From an uncultured Alteromonadaceae bacterium (GTDB lineage: Bacteria; Pseudomonadota; Gammaproteobacteria; Enterobacterales; Alteromonadaceae), in NCBI GenBank assembly GCA_913056495.1, contig CAJXMO010000027.1, positions 1-44,333 of the forward strand: a stretch of 44,333 nt of DNA. The letters are read 5' to 3'. The first letter of the stretch is position 1, and every line of letters starts with the position of its first letter. Of the stretch, positions 1 through 7,849 are shown one piece after another. Both the position numbers and the translations under genes were made by a program. The notes beneath the pieces are model-generated. The model was not told the origin of the DNA. It ran no database searches and was given only the letters and a program-made list of their open reading frames with translations.

Positions 1-92
1 AAACCGCACTCATTCTGCTTTGTTAATGATTAAAATCGCCTATTGCTCAAAAATAACACAAAGATAAACAGGCTCTAGCGATTGATGAATTA

Positions 93-470
93 ATGAATGC
101 ACTGTGGGTTGCTTGGTCTCAACACGATGCCGCGACTTTTGCAAATCTGCACGCGAAAGATGCTGAGTGGACAAATGCGTTTGGTCGCACAATCAGGGGC
201 GCAAAAGAATTAGACACATTTTTAGGGAAGCGACTGTTTGTTGGATTTGATGTTGAAATCGCTCAGTATGAAGCTGAGTCCTACAGAGAAATATCCAGAA
301 GATACATAGGCGCAAGTTCTGTTGTGGTAACCGGAAGAACTGAAAGTAACCGCGGATCTTCTGTTGGCACTTCAAATAGAAAAATTGGATTTACATTTGT
401 CCTTGGTAAAATTGGAGGTAAGTGGAAGGTAACAAATCAGGTCATCACAGACATTCGAGAGCGGCGCTGA
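93..470 (+). CDS. DUF4440/SnoaL-like (NTF2 fold) protein, 5' end uncertain
   Basis: A 125-residue product with the look of the SgcJ/EcaC and DUF4440 group of NTF2-fold proteins: an N-terminal helix with WSQHDAATFANLHAKDAEW, then IRGAKELDTFLG, then a beta-rich end closing on GGKWKVTNQVITD. These proteins form a small cone-shaped pocket; the ligand cannot be told from sequence. The frame is open upstream to a stop at 54-56, and residues KDKQALAIDEL just before the ATG fit the family's first helix, so the native start probably lay further 5'. No ATG, GTG or TTG is available there, so the gene may use a rare start or have lost its 5' end by frameshift. It stands alone. Confidence 0.6.
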   Translation: MNALWVAWSQHDAATFANLHAKDAEWTNAFGRTIRGAKELDTFLGKRLFVGFDVEIAQYEAESYREISRRYIGASSVVVTGRTESNRGSSVGTSNRKIGFTFVLGKIGGKWKVTNQVITDIRERR

Positions 471-648
471 ATCAATCATCTCAGATTGATAATGGCGATG
501 GATACTGACGTTATAAAACTCAGGTATGCATCAGTTTTGCAAACTAAAAGCCCAATAAACTCAAAAATAAAATCACTGATAACTTAAACCCGTGATTATT
601 TAAATTAATAATTTATACTATTCATTCAATTATCACCGGAAGACTATA

Positions 649-1398
649 ATGCCAAACCCAAAACAAGCAGCTCAGGTTTTATTGAACCGCAGAACGGCAA
701 ATGCAGCAGAATCTTTATTATCAGCAGAGTTATCCCCTCAATGTTTAAGTGATGCATTTGCGATTCATAGAGAAATGGAAAAATCTAAACCCCTTGTTGG
801 CTGGAAGTGCCTGTTACCACCAGATTCAGATAAAGCGATTGCAGCACCTATTTTTCATAAAGGCAATTTTTCAGACTCTCAGTGCCGCTTAATTGCAGAT
901 AAAGCGCGAGCAAGGGTTGAACCTGAAATTGCTTTTGTTCTTGCGCAAGACTTACCAGCGCGCGAACAGGCCTATACCGAAGCTGAAATAGAACAGGCAC
1001 TGGAAAGTGCGCATATGGCGTTAGAGCTAATGCAGGACAGGTACGCTGAAGGGGTGACTCCCAGCTTTAATGAACGTTTAGCAGACTGCTTATTTAATCA
1101 AGGGGTTTTTATTGGCCCAGAAATTGATTTTACCAAAGCAAAATCAGCCAACGAGGTCAAGATTAAGCTGACTCAAAGCAGCAGTAGTCAAACATTTTCC
1201 GGTCAACACCCCAATGGTGGCGCAATTTTGCCAGTTTACTGGTTTGTGAATTATATGCGTGAAATGGGTGTGGATTTAAAAGCCGGTCAGGCTATTATTA
1301 CAGGATCCTTTTGTGGCATTGTTGAACTTGAATTTAACCAAATCACCCAAATCAGCTATCAAGGTTTAGGCGATTATCAGGTCGAATTTGTCGAATAA
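649..1398 (+). CDS. 2-keto-4-pentenoate hydratase family protein (MhpD-like)
   Basis: A 249-residue protein of the fumarylacetoacetate hydrolase superfamily, hydratase branch. Family members add water to 2-hydroxypenta-2,4-dienoate-type substrates in aromatic catabolism, or decarboxylate oxalocrotonate. Visible family blocks: VGWKC near residue 50, the metal-binding RVEPEIAFVL near 90, AHMALELMQDRY near 125, DCLFNQGVFIG near 145, HPNGGAILPVYWFVNY near 190 and GQAIITGSFCG near 218. The usual run of acidic metal ligands is only partly evident, so the substrate is open. No other catabolic gene is adjacent. An A/T-rich 178-bp upstream region and a CGGAAG ribosome site precede the ATG. Confidence 0.8.
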   Translation: MPNPKQAAQVLLNRRTANAAESLLSAELSPQCLSDAFAIHREMEKSKPLVGWKCLLPPDSDKAIAAPIFHKGNFSDSQCRLIADKARARVEPEIAFVLAQDLPAREQAYTEAEIEQALESAHMALELMQDRYAEGVTPSFNERLADCLFNQGVFIGPEIDFTKAKSANEVKIKLTQSSSSQTFSGQHPNGGAILPVYWFVNYMREMGVDLKAGQAIITGSFCGIVELEFNQITQISYQGLGDYQVEFVE

Positions 1399-1413
1399 AA
1401 AATAAATAAGATA

Positions 1414-1435
1414 TCGCCTGAACTCATTCAGGCGA
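1414..1435. terminator. Hairpin terminator between convergent genes
   Basis: A 9-bp stem TCGCCTGAA/TTCAGGCGA closes a CTCA loop. On the minus strand it is followed by a U-rich stretch (TATCTTATTTATTTTTT), so it mainly fits as the terminator of the leftward SIMPL-domain gene. It may also stop the rightward hydratase transcript. Confidence 0.65.
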
Positions 1436-1515
1436 ATTCCCCGCAAAGGTTGCCCAGCGCCAAACGCTCAGTCGGGAATATTGGTGTTCAGACAGACCGT
1501 ATATACACAATTAGT

Positions 1516-2253
1516 TTATAAGTCCGTTTTAAGTTTATAAACCACATTAACGCTTTTTGAGATTTTGATAAATTTAGGCGCAAATAGTCGGGAAGCAGGC
1601 CCACTGCCATCACGCATCATAGCAGCGGCATATTTGCTATTATCAGACTGTAATCCAAAGGTTGCAAAAAATGATTCAAAAGAACCCGTATCATTGACTG
1701 CAAACACAGAACCAAGTTTGACCCCCAAGCCTTGCGCCATTTGTTTTGCTTTATTTCGCGCATTTTGAGCAGCTAGGGACAACAACTCTAATTCAACTTG
1801 CTCTCTTTGATGAGAGTCAAACTTGCTTTCGATATGTGCAATATTATCGGTTGCCTGCAACGCTTCGGTAATAGCCTGATAATGGCTCAGGTCAGATAAA
1901 TTAACTTCGTAATAGCGAGAAAACTCATAACCTAATATTTCTAATTCCTGATAACCATTTTTTTCTCTCGCCCGTTTGGTTCTTTTACTGATTTCATGTG
2001 CCGTAATTTCACTGTCATCAACCTGATTAGACAACAAAATAGTGAGTATCTTAGTTGTCGTCTGATTCATCAACAGCTCTGCTTGTGCTGATTCTTTTTC
2101 AAATACAGTAACAGATAGCCGCAACTTTGCTTTATCCGGACGTACTTCTTTGTCACTTTCACCGGTTACGGTGACAAACGGAAAATCCGGAATAGGTGAT
2201 GCAGTCAGATTAAATTGAACGATACAGAGTAAAACAAAAATATATAATCTCAT
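1516..2253 (-). CDS. SIMPL-domain (DUF541) secreted protein
   Basis: A 245-residue protein with an N-terminal signal sequence (MRLYIFVLLCIVQFNLTAS) followed by the SIMPL/DUF541 fold: VTVTGESDKEVRPDKAKLRLSV marks the first strand and ends on KSVNVVYKL. The family resembles BP26 and YggE, periplasmic or outer-membrane-associated oligomers linked to oxidative-stress tolerance. Length agrees with YggE (about 246). It is transcribed toward the hydratase gene and away from sixA. No lipobox is visible, so a soluble periplasmic protein is expected. Confidence 0.85.
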   Translation of the reverse strand: MRLYIFVLLCIVQFNLTASPIPDFPFVTVTGESDKEVRPDKAKLRLSVTVFEKESAQAELLMNQTTTKILTILLSNQVDDSEITAHEISKRTKRAREKNGYQELEILGYEFSRYYEVNLSDLSHYQAITEALQATDNIAHIESKFDSHQREQVELELLSLAAQNARNKAKQMAQGLGVKLGSVFAVNDTGSFESFFATFGLQSDNSKYAAAMMRDGSGPASRLFAPKFIKISKSVNVVYKLKTDL

Positions 2254-2375
2254 TCTAAAGTCCTTATTTTTGATGGTTTAAAAGCAATTTTCATGCAGGA
2301 TTACATTTTGTACAGAAGGCGATTTGCTCAACTATAGTTATAAAACGAATAAAGCGGGCAACCGGGGTTAATTAA

Positions 2376-2741
2376 ATGCAAGTAACTTTATTGAGGCATG
2401 CGACTGCACAACCATTTGGTACAACCGACAGTGACTTTTCACGAAAACTGATTGAAAAGGGGTTTGAGCAATGTAAACGTGTAGCGTTTTTTTGCCAGCG
2501 TAATCAAATAAAACCGGATACCTTGTTAACCAGCCCTTATCCCAGAGCATTGCAAACCGCCACTGAGCTGGTGAAATGTTTACGGGATTATCCGACGCCA
2601 CAAACCGTGGACTGGCTAATCCCAGGCTCCGGCAATCAATCTATTCTCTCAGGTTTAAATGCCTTATCCGATTTGCAGTCTGTGATGCTGGTATTACATG
2701 AACCGGATATTTCTGCGCTGCTGGGCAAATTGATGAAAACC
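2376..2741 (+). pseudogene. sixA: sixA 5' part (codons 1-122), cut by the prophage
   Basis: This is the N-terminal 122 residues of SixA, the histidine phosphatase that removes phosphate from HPt domains such as ArcB and the nitrogen PTS protein NPr. The RHG-type motif appears as LLRHATA at residue 4, LTSPYPRALQTA near 51 and the second catalytic histidine in VLHEPDIS near 107, all intact. The open frame then runs straight into the phage terminus, whose first three bases TGA form the stop. The missing 35 codons continue in frame at 38756-38863. Joined, the protein is 157 aa, close to E. coli SixA (161). The catalytic residues remain but the C-terminal strand and helix are lost, so activity is doubtful. 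Confidence 0.92.
2736..2741. repeat. Target-site duplication, left copy (AAAACC)
   Basis: AAAACC lies immediately before the phage terminus TGATGCC and again immediately after the right terminus (38750-38755). One copy restores the sixA frame. Because an A ends the element on the right, a 5-bp duplication (AAACC) cannot be excluded, but the 6-bp reading lets the phage end in the canonical CA. Confidence 0.9.
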
Positions 2742-2800
2742 TGATGCCGCGCGCGAAAAATATTTAAGTTTTGCACGATAACTGCGAAAAATCACAATTT
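2742..2800. promoter_or_regulatory. Left terminus with Mu R-like transposase-binding sites
   Basis: The end reads TGATGCCGCGCGCGAAAAA, followed by TTGCACGATAACTGCGAAAAA. From memory, the Mu right end is TGAAGCGGCGCACGAAAAA, followed by a site containing CACGATAAATGCGAAAA. The spacing of CGAAAA from the terminal TG is the same (base 13). Two end-type sites can be read: site 1 at about 2745-2760 and site 2 at about 2772-2791. A third weaker A/T-rich segment (TCACAATTTAACG) follows. The resemblance is by eye against remembered sequence. Confidence 0.7.
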
Positions 2801-2804
2801 AACG

Positions 2805-2825
2805 ATATTAAACACAATTTAAAAT
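2805..2825. repeat. 21-bp subterminal direct repeat, left copy
   Basis: A 21-bp sequence beginning ATATTAAACACAATTT is repeated without mismatch at 38647-38667 in the same orientation, although the two phage ends are otherwise inverted. Its core, TTAAA-CACAA-TTTAA, is itself a dyad. Both copies sit just inside the terminal binding sites and just beyond the last gene of each arm. Confidence 0.8.
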
Positions 2826-2832
2826 AGTAGAA

Positions 2833-3123
2833 CTATCCCACCTCAGTAGAAAACCGTTTAATAAAAAACTCTATCGATTGTGATTTTTTGATTGTCTTGC
2901 CGTTCTTTCGGCGTTCGTAGTGGATTGTTTTGATGCCGCGTTGTGCTAAGAATTTGATTAATGGGCGTAGTGAGCTGATTGTTAAGCCTTGGCATGATAA
3001 GCCTTTGATTGTTGCATCGTTATAGATGCCGTACTGGACTAATAGACTGCCATTGAATGTATCACTGTCTAGGTTAAATCGAACAAAGTGGCCAATCTCT
3101 TCAAACTCATAATCAATGTTCAT
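2833..3123 (-). CDS. Hypothetical protein at the end of the late operon
   Basis: A 96-residue protein I do not recognise. It is acidic at the start (MNIDYEFEEIGHFVRFNL) and basic near the end (HYERRKNGKTIKKSQ), with no membrane segment. Its ATG overlaps the upstream stop by 4 bp, so it is translated with the tail genes. The last late gene next to the R end is where Mu carries mom/com, but no Mom-like or zinc-finger Com-like feature is seen here. It could be a small virion-tip or host-modulating protein. Confidence 0.65.
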   Translation of the reverse strand: MNIDYEFEEIGHFVRFNLDSDTFNGSLLVQYGIYNDATIKGLSCQGLTISSLRPLIKFLAQRGIKTIHYERRKNGKTIKKSQSIEFFIKRFSTEVG

Positions 3124-3350
3124 ATCTCTATCTCAGTAAATGGCAGATCAGCTGCTTGAGCTATGATTCTGCCTGCTTCAATATAGACCTTGTCTGATAC
3201 TGCATAACCTGATCCGAAAACGATAATTTGCGCGCCGCTGTTCAGTTGTACTTTGCAGGTACCGTCTGCATTTACCACGGTGACTTGTGCAACAGTTTTG
3301 CTTTGTTGATTGCCGACCAGTGCGGATAAGCGCTGTAACTTATTGCTCAT
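3120..3350 (-). CDS. Small putative tail-associated protein, OB-fold-like
   Basis: A 76-residue product with a short helix (MSNKLQRLSALVG) followed by alternating strands (AQVTVVNADGTCKVQLNSGAQIIVFGSGYAVSDKVYIEAGRII). The pattern looks like a small beta-barrel of the kind found in baseplate or hub accessory proteins. It overlaps its neighbours on both sides (11 bp with the hub gene, 4 bp with the next), which indicates co-translation with the tail tip. The fold is an inference from strand pattern only. Confidence 0.6.
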   Translation of the reverse strand: MSNKLQRLSALVGNQQSKTVAQVTVVNADGTCKVQLNSGAQIIVFGSGYAVSDKVYIEAGRIIAQAADLPFTEIEI

Positions 3351-5130
3351 AGCTTCTGTACCCTGTGATTGACTGACGCACTGTTAATACACCGCGCGGG
3401 TTAACTTGAGCGGATACGCTGGTGCTGTCGCATACTACTTTATATTGATCTGCTGATTCATCGACTGCGATTAATGCACCCGGCTTAATGATGGGTAAAC
3501 CGTCCATAACCGTGGTTGTATAATTGAACGTTGCGCCTTTGCCAGCCTCAGCGAGTTCAGCCGTGCCGCGCTGGCGAGCAACGTCAATGTGAGTAATTAA
3601 TGGGTCAACCACATCTGCGGCTAACTTGTCACCTAATGTATTTTCGCGCTTAATTTTTGTGGATACGCCAAGCTGCTCACCACGAACAAACACTGCGTTA
3701 TATAAAGGTGTATTAGCCGGATTGTCGTTCTGGCTTAATATTACTGAATCAATTAGTTGATGGTCTTCAATTGCTTCGCTTAGCGTCCAAAACGGTGCTT
3801 TATTGCGTGGTAAAAGTTGTATGTCTTTTACATCGGTATGTGCAATCACAATGCCACCTGCCGCTTTGGCGATTGTGCTAATAACGTCCATGGTCGTTGC
3901 TGATTGCAGGTTTAATGCACCAGCTGGGATTAACCAATCAATTAAATCGAATGTGTATGTCCAGCCGGTGCCTGTCAGTAAATCATTGATGACTTGAGTT
4001 GCATTCCTTGCGCTGCTGTTGGCATACGCTTCAGGGCTTTCAAACGGCTCTGCCATTCTTGCTGCTATTGAGCGACCAGACACGCTGTATTTATTACTGC
4101 CAAATGCTTTTGTCCTGCTGATGTTTTCAGCAACACCTCGAATGATATGGCCATTGAGTTCAATGCGCACATCAACCGGTTCACCTGAAACATGGGCCAG
4201 TTTGTCGGCTTCGCCTTTGCTGGCGCATTGCATAGCGAATGAAAAACCCCATTGGTCACGGCTGGTATTCATATTAAACGAGGTGATATGCACCTGAACA
4301 TTGTCTGAATCTCGATAGCATTTTAATGAGTGGATCACTGTGTATGACCTCCGTCTGTATACGGTTGTGATAACCGGCTTATCAATGGTTGGCGCTGATG
4401 TATTTGGCACGAAATAACTGCCGCCAGTGGCACAAACCTTTTTATTTTGTTGACCGTCAAAATTGAACGTTAACGATGGCAGCGAATTATCCCAAAAATT
4501 GAATTTAACTTTGTTTGGCTGGGGCGGGATATATTCAAAGTGGCAAATGTGAAAGTATGGTACCGGCCCCCATGCAACTATGATGTCATCTGTGATTTGT
4601 TCAACATGATCATAACGGGCTGAATAATGAATACTCTCAGCTTTTAAGTCTTGGTACCGGGTTTTTAATTCGGTTTCAAACTTGTGCGGCTGCTCGTATC
4701 CAGTGCGTAAATCAGCTGCGATAATTTCAGTATGATTAAACAGTGCAACCAGCCCATTAACCAATGCATCAGCCTCTATATAGCTCGCAGTTAAGTCTGT
4801 TGCATCATCCGGTTTATGACTCCACTGCATTTCCACTCGACTTGAGTTGGTTTGCTCAATATGTAAAAAATCCGCATCTAAGTGAACAATAGCAGGCTGA
4901 ACGTCCTGCCAAACGGGCTGAACAATGGGTTTAACTTGCTCAGTTGGCTGCAAATATTCAATGTTTACATCTGCATCAATCCGTTTATTTTGCTTATAGC
5001 TGAATATGAATGGGGCAATTGTATTGGGTGGTGGATCTGCTGGGCCAATAATAACCACATCGCCAACGCCAAAGTTGAATAATAGTGGTATTGGTGGTTG
5101 ATAGTTTGAATTTGTAAGATTAAACAACAT
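3340..5130 (-). CDS. Putative tail hub/baseplate protein
   Basis: A 596-residue protein. The C-terminal half (from about residue 290) has the layout of phage tail hub proteins of the gp44/gpD type: RDQWGFSFAMQCASKGEADKL, then GEPVDVRIELNGHIIRGVAENI, then SVSGRSIAARMAEPFE, then RNATQVINDLLTGTGWTY, a helix with QSATTMDVISTIAKAAG, and a closing beta domain (PGALIAVDESADQYKVV). The N-terminal half (1-280) is proline- and aromatic-rich and I do not recognise it. Hub proteins close the tail tube and anchor fibres. The gene overlaps both neighbours by about 11 bp. Confidence 0.65.
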   Translation of the reverse strand: MLFNLTNSNYQPPIPLLFNFGVGDVVIIGPADPPPNTIAPFIFSYKQNKRIDADVNIEYLQPTEQVKPIVQPVWQDVQPAIVHLDADFLHIEQTNSSRVEMQWSHKPDDATDLTASYIEADALVNGLVALFNHTEIIAADLRTGYEQPHKFETELKTRYQDLKAESIHYSARYDHVEQITDDIIVAWGPVPYFHICHFEYIPPQPNKVKFNFWDNSLPSLTFNFDGQQNKKVCATGGSYFVPNTSAPTIDKPVITTVYRRRSYTVIHSLKCYRDSDNVQVHITSFNMNTSRDQWGFSFAMQCASKGEADKLAHVSGEPVDVRIELNGHIIRGVAENISRTKAFGSNKYSVSGRSIAARMAEPFESPEAYANSSARNATQVINDLLTGTGWTYTFDLIDWLIPAGALNLQSATTMDVISTIAKAAGGIVIAHTDVKDIQLLPRNKAPFWTLSEAIEDHQLIDSVILSQNDNPANTPLYNAVFVRGEQLGVSTKIKRENTLGDKLAADVVDPLITHIDVARQRGTAELAEAGKGATFNYTTTVMDGLPIIKPGALIAVDESADQYKVVCDSTSVSAQVNPRGVLTVRQSITGYRSYEQ

Positions 5131-6346
5131 ACGGCAACACGGTTATATTTATATCTTTAAAATAGCAACGTAACGTCGCATTACCATCCATTTCATAGGT
5201 TTCAAAACCGACTCTAATTGTTTTGGTACCAACAGGGATCGTTGCATCTAATGTTCTCAAAATTGCATCAATAGAATCACTATAGCTGCTGTATACTCTA
5301 GAAATTTCTGTTTCAAAATCATCAATAAATATTAATACACCACGCGCCTGATCTAAAGATGTACTCCACGTCACTTGCTCCCAGTGTAACTCCATAGGTA
5401 GCTGGTCAGCTGCAATGGAAAAACCTGACACATCAAAAAAATCAATATCACGATAAATCATTACATGACCAAGATTTGCTGTTACACCTTCATCGGCTAC
5501 GCGATAACCATTCGAATGTTCATGAGCAGTATATGAATTAGCTAGATCTTCTGAATTTAATGCAACCGCATTAAACAATTCAGCTTCATCATTTGCCCAC
5601 GTTAAATGCCAACCGTCGATTGGAATATAATCCGCAATTTTTACCGGAATTGGACAGCTATCATGCTGTTCAATAGTTGGGGTAAACTCAATTAACGCAT
5701 TGGTTTGCAGTTCAATTGGTGTGTGGGAAACAGGTTGATAATAAACATCTGCAATAAATGTTACTGTGCCGTCTGTGAATTCAGTAGCGTTAATAGTTGG
5801 CCAGTTGGGCTCTACTGCCCCCGTAATACCAGCTATTTTCACTCTATAAACAAAACCATTCGCTACTGTTGGCCTTATTACGTCATTTATATTTAAGTTC
5901 ACTTCAGCTTGCCAAACTGCACCAAACTCTTGATATGCAGTTGCTAAAACCGGGCTGTTATTTGTTGTATCTAGCCCCATGTAAAAATTGCCGCTTTCAT
6001 CGCTGATGGTCTGGCCAACCACCCTAGCTAATCCATTAGTGATTTGGTTCGCGATAATGGTACGGTTTGCTATCGGATTGTCTTCTTCAGTTGTTGAACC
6101 AGATAAAACATATAATGCGCCCATTCCGCTGCCTGTTACATTTAGCGTTGGGTTGGTAACAACTGAATCACTGGCTTGCTCTGTTGTGTTTAAAATTACA
6201 TTTTCAGAATCTGGAATATAGCGACCACGGTCATATAACGCACCTAGCCCATTAAATGCGATGCAACCATCTATCACAGCCAACGCATTAACATCGGCAT
6301 TAAACTCTAAATTTTCAGCATTTGGATTATAGGTATATCTGCGCAT
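5120..6346 (-). CDS. Putative tail fibre/adhesion protein
   Basis: A 408-residue, beta-rich, cysteine-poor protein starting MRRYTYNPNAENLEF. Residues about 135-215 carry a module (IANQITNGLARVVGQTISDESGNF ... GFVYRVKIAGITGAVEPNWPT ... FTDGTVTFIADVYYQP) that also appears, diverged, in the next two genes upstream. This Y-x-C/K-x-AG-x-xG-x-x-P-x-WP pattern is common in phage receptor-binding regions. The C-terminal 180 residues look like a jelly-roll-type carbohydrate-binding domain (WHLTWAND, LHWEQVTW, RVGFETYEMDGNATLRCYFKDI). Surface binding is inferred from position and composition. Confidence 0.6.
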   Translation of the reverse strand: MRRYTYNPNAENLEFNADVNALAVIDGCIAFNGLGALYDRGRYIPDSENVILNTTEQASDSVVTNPTLNVTGSGMGALYVLSGSTTEEDNPIANRTIIANQITNGLARVVGQTISDESGNFYMGLDTTNNSPVLATAYQEFGAVWQAEVNLNINDVIRPTVANGFVYRVKIAGITGAVEPNWPTINATEFTDGTVTFIADVYYQPVSHTPIELQTNALIEFTPTIEQHDSCPIPVKIADYIPIDGWHLTWANDEAELFNAVALNSEDLANSYTAHEHSNGYRVADEGVTANLGHVMIYRDIDFFDVSGFSIAADQLPMELHWEQVTWSTSLDQARGVLIFIDDFETEISRVYSSYSDSIDAILRTLDATIPVGTKTIRVGFETYEMDGNATLRCYFKDINITVLPYVV

Positions 6347-6360
6347 ATTTTTACTCGCTT

Positions 6361-6771
6361 TTATTCAACGACTTGAGGTTTAACCGGGCTATAGACTTGT
6401 GGCTGGTTAATGCTAAATGCGGTAAATTCAGCAGTACCGACAGTAACTGTTCCGGTCAATGGCCATTCGGTTGGCAGTGGTGAACCTGAATTACCCGCCG
6501 TTGTACATTTATAGGCAATGCCTGCATAGCTAATTGGATGCGCAATATCATCCAGTTCATATTCAGTATTCTCAGTAAATTCGCTACCAGCATCATCAGT
6601 CACTATAACCGTTAATGCCTTGGTCTCTGGTGTTGTATCTAAATCAAAAAATCCGGTTGATTCATCACTAAAACCCGTTGCGACGAGCGAGCCATCAATG
6701 CTAAGTGCCGTAACCACACGCTTTGCTGGTAAATTATTGAGTTTTACAACGCCTGCAATTCTTGTTGTCAT
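6361..6771 (-). CDS. Small tail protein, paralogue of its neighbour's C-terminal module
   Basis: A 136-residue protein beginning MTTRIAGVVKLNNLPAKRVV. It aligns along its length with the C-terminal 130 residues of the 356-aa protein encoded just upstream: AKRVVTALS against AKQRSVVALS, DDAGSEFTENTEYELDDIAHP against DEFGDEFKTNFEYQVGDIAHI, and YKCTTAGNSG against YICTTAGTSA. It is therefore a stand-alone copy of the same beta-sandwich plus binding module, produced by duplication. The 4-bp overlap with the upstream gene couples translation. It probably decorates the tail tip. Confidence 0.65.
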   Translation of the reverse strand: MTTRIAGVVKLNNLPAKRVVTALSIDGSLVATGFSDESTGFFDLDTTPETKALTVIVTDDAGSEFTENTEYELDDIAHPISYAGIAYKCTTAGNSGSPLPTEWPLTGTVTVGTAEFTAFSINQPQVYSPVKPQVVE

Positions 6772-7838
6772 ACAATACTCTCCGCTTGAACATTAGTGAT
6801 AACGCTCGGGGCGTCTATAATCTGTGGCGTAAACACAGCAGTGCCAAAGGTTAAATCAGAGCTGGTTGGGTACGAACTCGGGACTGTTGCTGCACTGGTA
6901 CCCGCAGTTGTGCAGATGTATCGGTAGCCGTTTGATGGGGTAATATGTGCAATATCGCCCACCTGATACTCAAAGTTTGTTTTAAATTCATCTCCGAATT
7001 CATCAAATGCGATAATCATAATGCCAGATGTGAATGGTGATGTGGGTATATTAAATTCACCCGTTAATGCGCTGGATTCGGTTTTAGCAATTCGGCTATG
7101 GGATTTTTCGCTTAATGCCACGACGCTGCGCTGTTTAGCAACACCATCGACCAATGTTTTACCGACAACCCGAGTGATTGGAAGCCCTTGATATGATTGA
7201 AAGGCTCTGCGAGGGGGCAAAGAGTTTCCGAATTCCCAATCGGGGTCTGTTAACAACGGGAAGTTTGCAGAATCGAATTGATCAACTGCAGCAACAACGT
7301 TAATAGAGTCATACCGATAGGGCTGAGCTGCACTTCCAATTGAATAGCTATCAACGGCGGATATCCTTGTATAAGAAACGGAAAATTTTATATCTGAACC
7401 ATCCAGAAAAACACAATTAAAAAATGAGTCCAGATATGTATGGGCCGTGCCAAAAATACCACCTCCAGAATTACTACCCGATAAAACTACGTTAACAAAT
7501 ATATTGTCCCCGCCTGACGATATACCACCTAATAACGCGCCACTTGATCCAGCAGTAAAGTCTAGAGTCCCGTTGCAAATCTCAGCCAGGCAATAACTTT
7601 GATCACTAACACCACTATACTTAATATTGGATACGGTCTTGCCTTTTAAATCTAATTTTGTTGCAGCAGAAGTCCAAACAGCGGAAGTGCCTGATATAAC
7701 AATACTATCCATATCGATGTCATTAACAAGCTCATAAAAGCCAAATTGAGCTGAACCATCCCATAACCCGGCAAACTCTTCCGGTGTAGAAATAATATAT
7801 GGATTACCTTCGGTACCATCACCTAAATAAGTTGGCAT
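6768..7838 (-). CDS. Tail adhesin with beta-helix-like N-terminus
   Basis: A 356-residue protein. Residues 1-200 start MPTYLGDGTEGNPYIISTPEEFAGL, the GLUG/right-handed beta-helix opening typical of surface adhesins, and continue with repetitive strand-turn units (VISGTSAV, LDLKGKTVSNIKYSG, GGISSGGDNIFVNVVLSG). Residues 215-356 form the module shared with the two downstream genes (TRVVGKTLVDGVAKQ, YICTTAGTSAATVPSSYPT). The architecture suggests a trimeric or elongated receptor-binding protein. It starts at an ATG 11 bp after the preceding gene's stop. Confidence 0.65.
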   Translation of the reverse strand: MPTYLGDGTEGNPYIISTPEEFAGLWDGSAQFGFYELVNDIDMDSIVISGTSAVWTSAATKLDLKGKTVSNIKYSGVSDQSYCLAEICNGTLDFTAGSSGALLGGISSGGDNIFVNVVLSGSNSGGGIFGTAHTYLDSFFNCVFLDGSDIKFSVSYTRISAVDSYSIGSAAQPYRYDSINVVAAVDQFDSANFPLLTDPDWEFGNSLPPRRAFQSYQGLPITRVVGKTLVDGVAKQRSVVALSEKSHSRIAKTESSALTGEFNIPTSPFTSGIMIIAFDEFGDEFKTNFEYQVGDIAHITPSNGYRYICTTAGTSAATVPSSYPTSSDLTFGTAVFTPQIIDAPSVITNVQAESIV

Positions 7839-7849
7839 ATGTTTACCCC

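Noticed and set aside
2833..3123. A Mom-like DNA modification gene next to the R end
   Set aside because: The product has no feature of Mom or of the Com zinc finger; position alone is not enough.
2833..7838. Tail-fibre switching by inversion or a diversity-generating retroelement
   Set aside because: No invertase, no reverse transcriptase, no flanking inverted repeats and no template repeat were seen.
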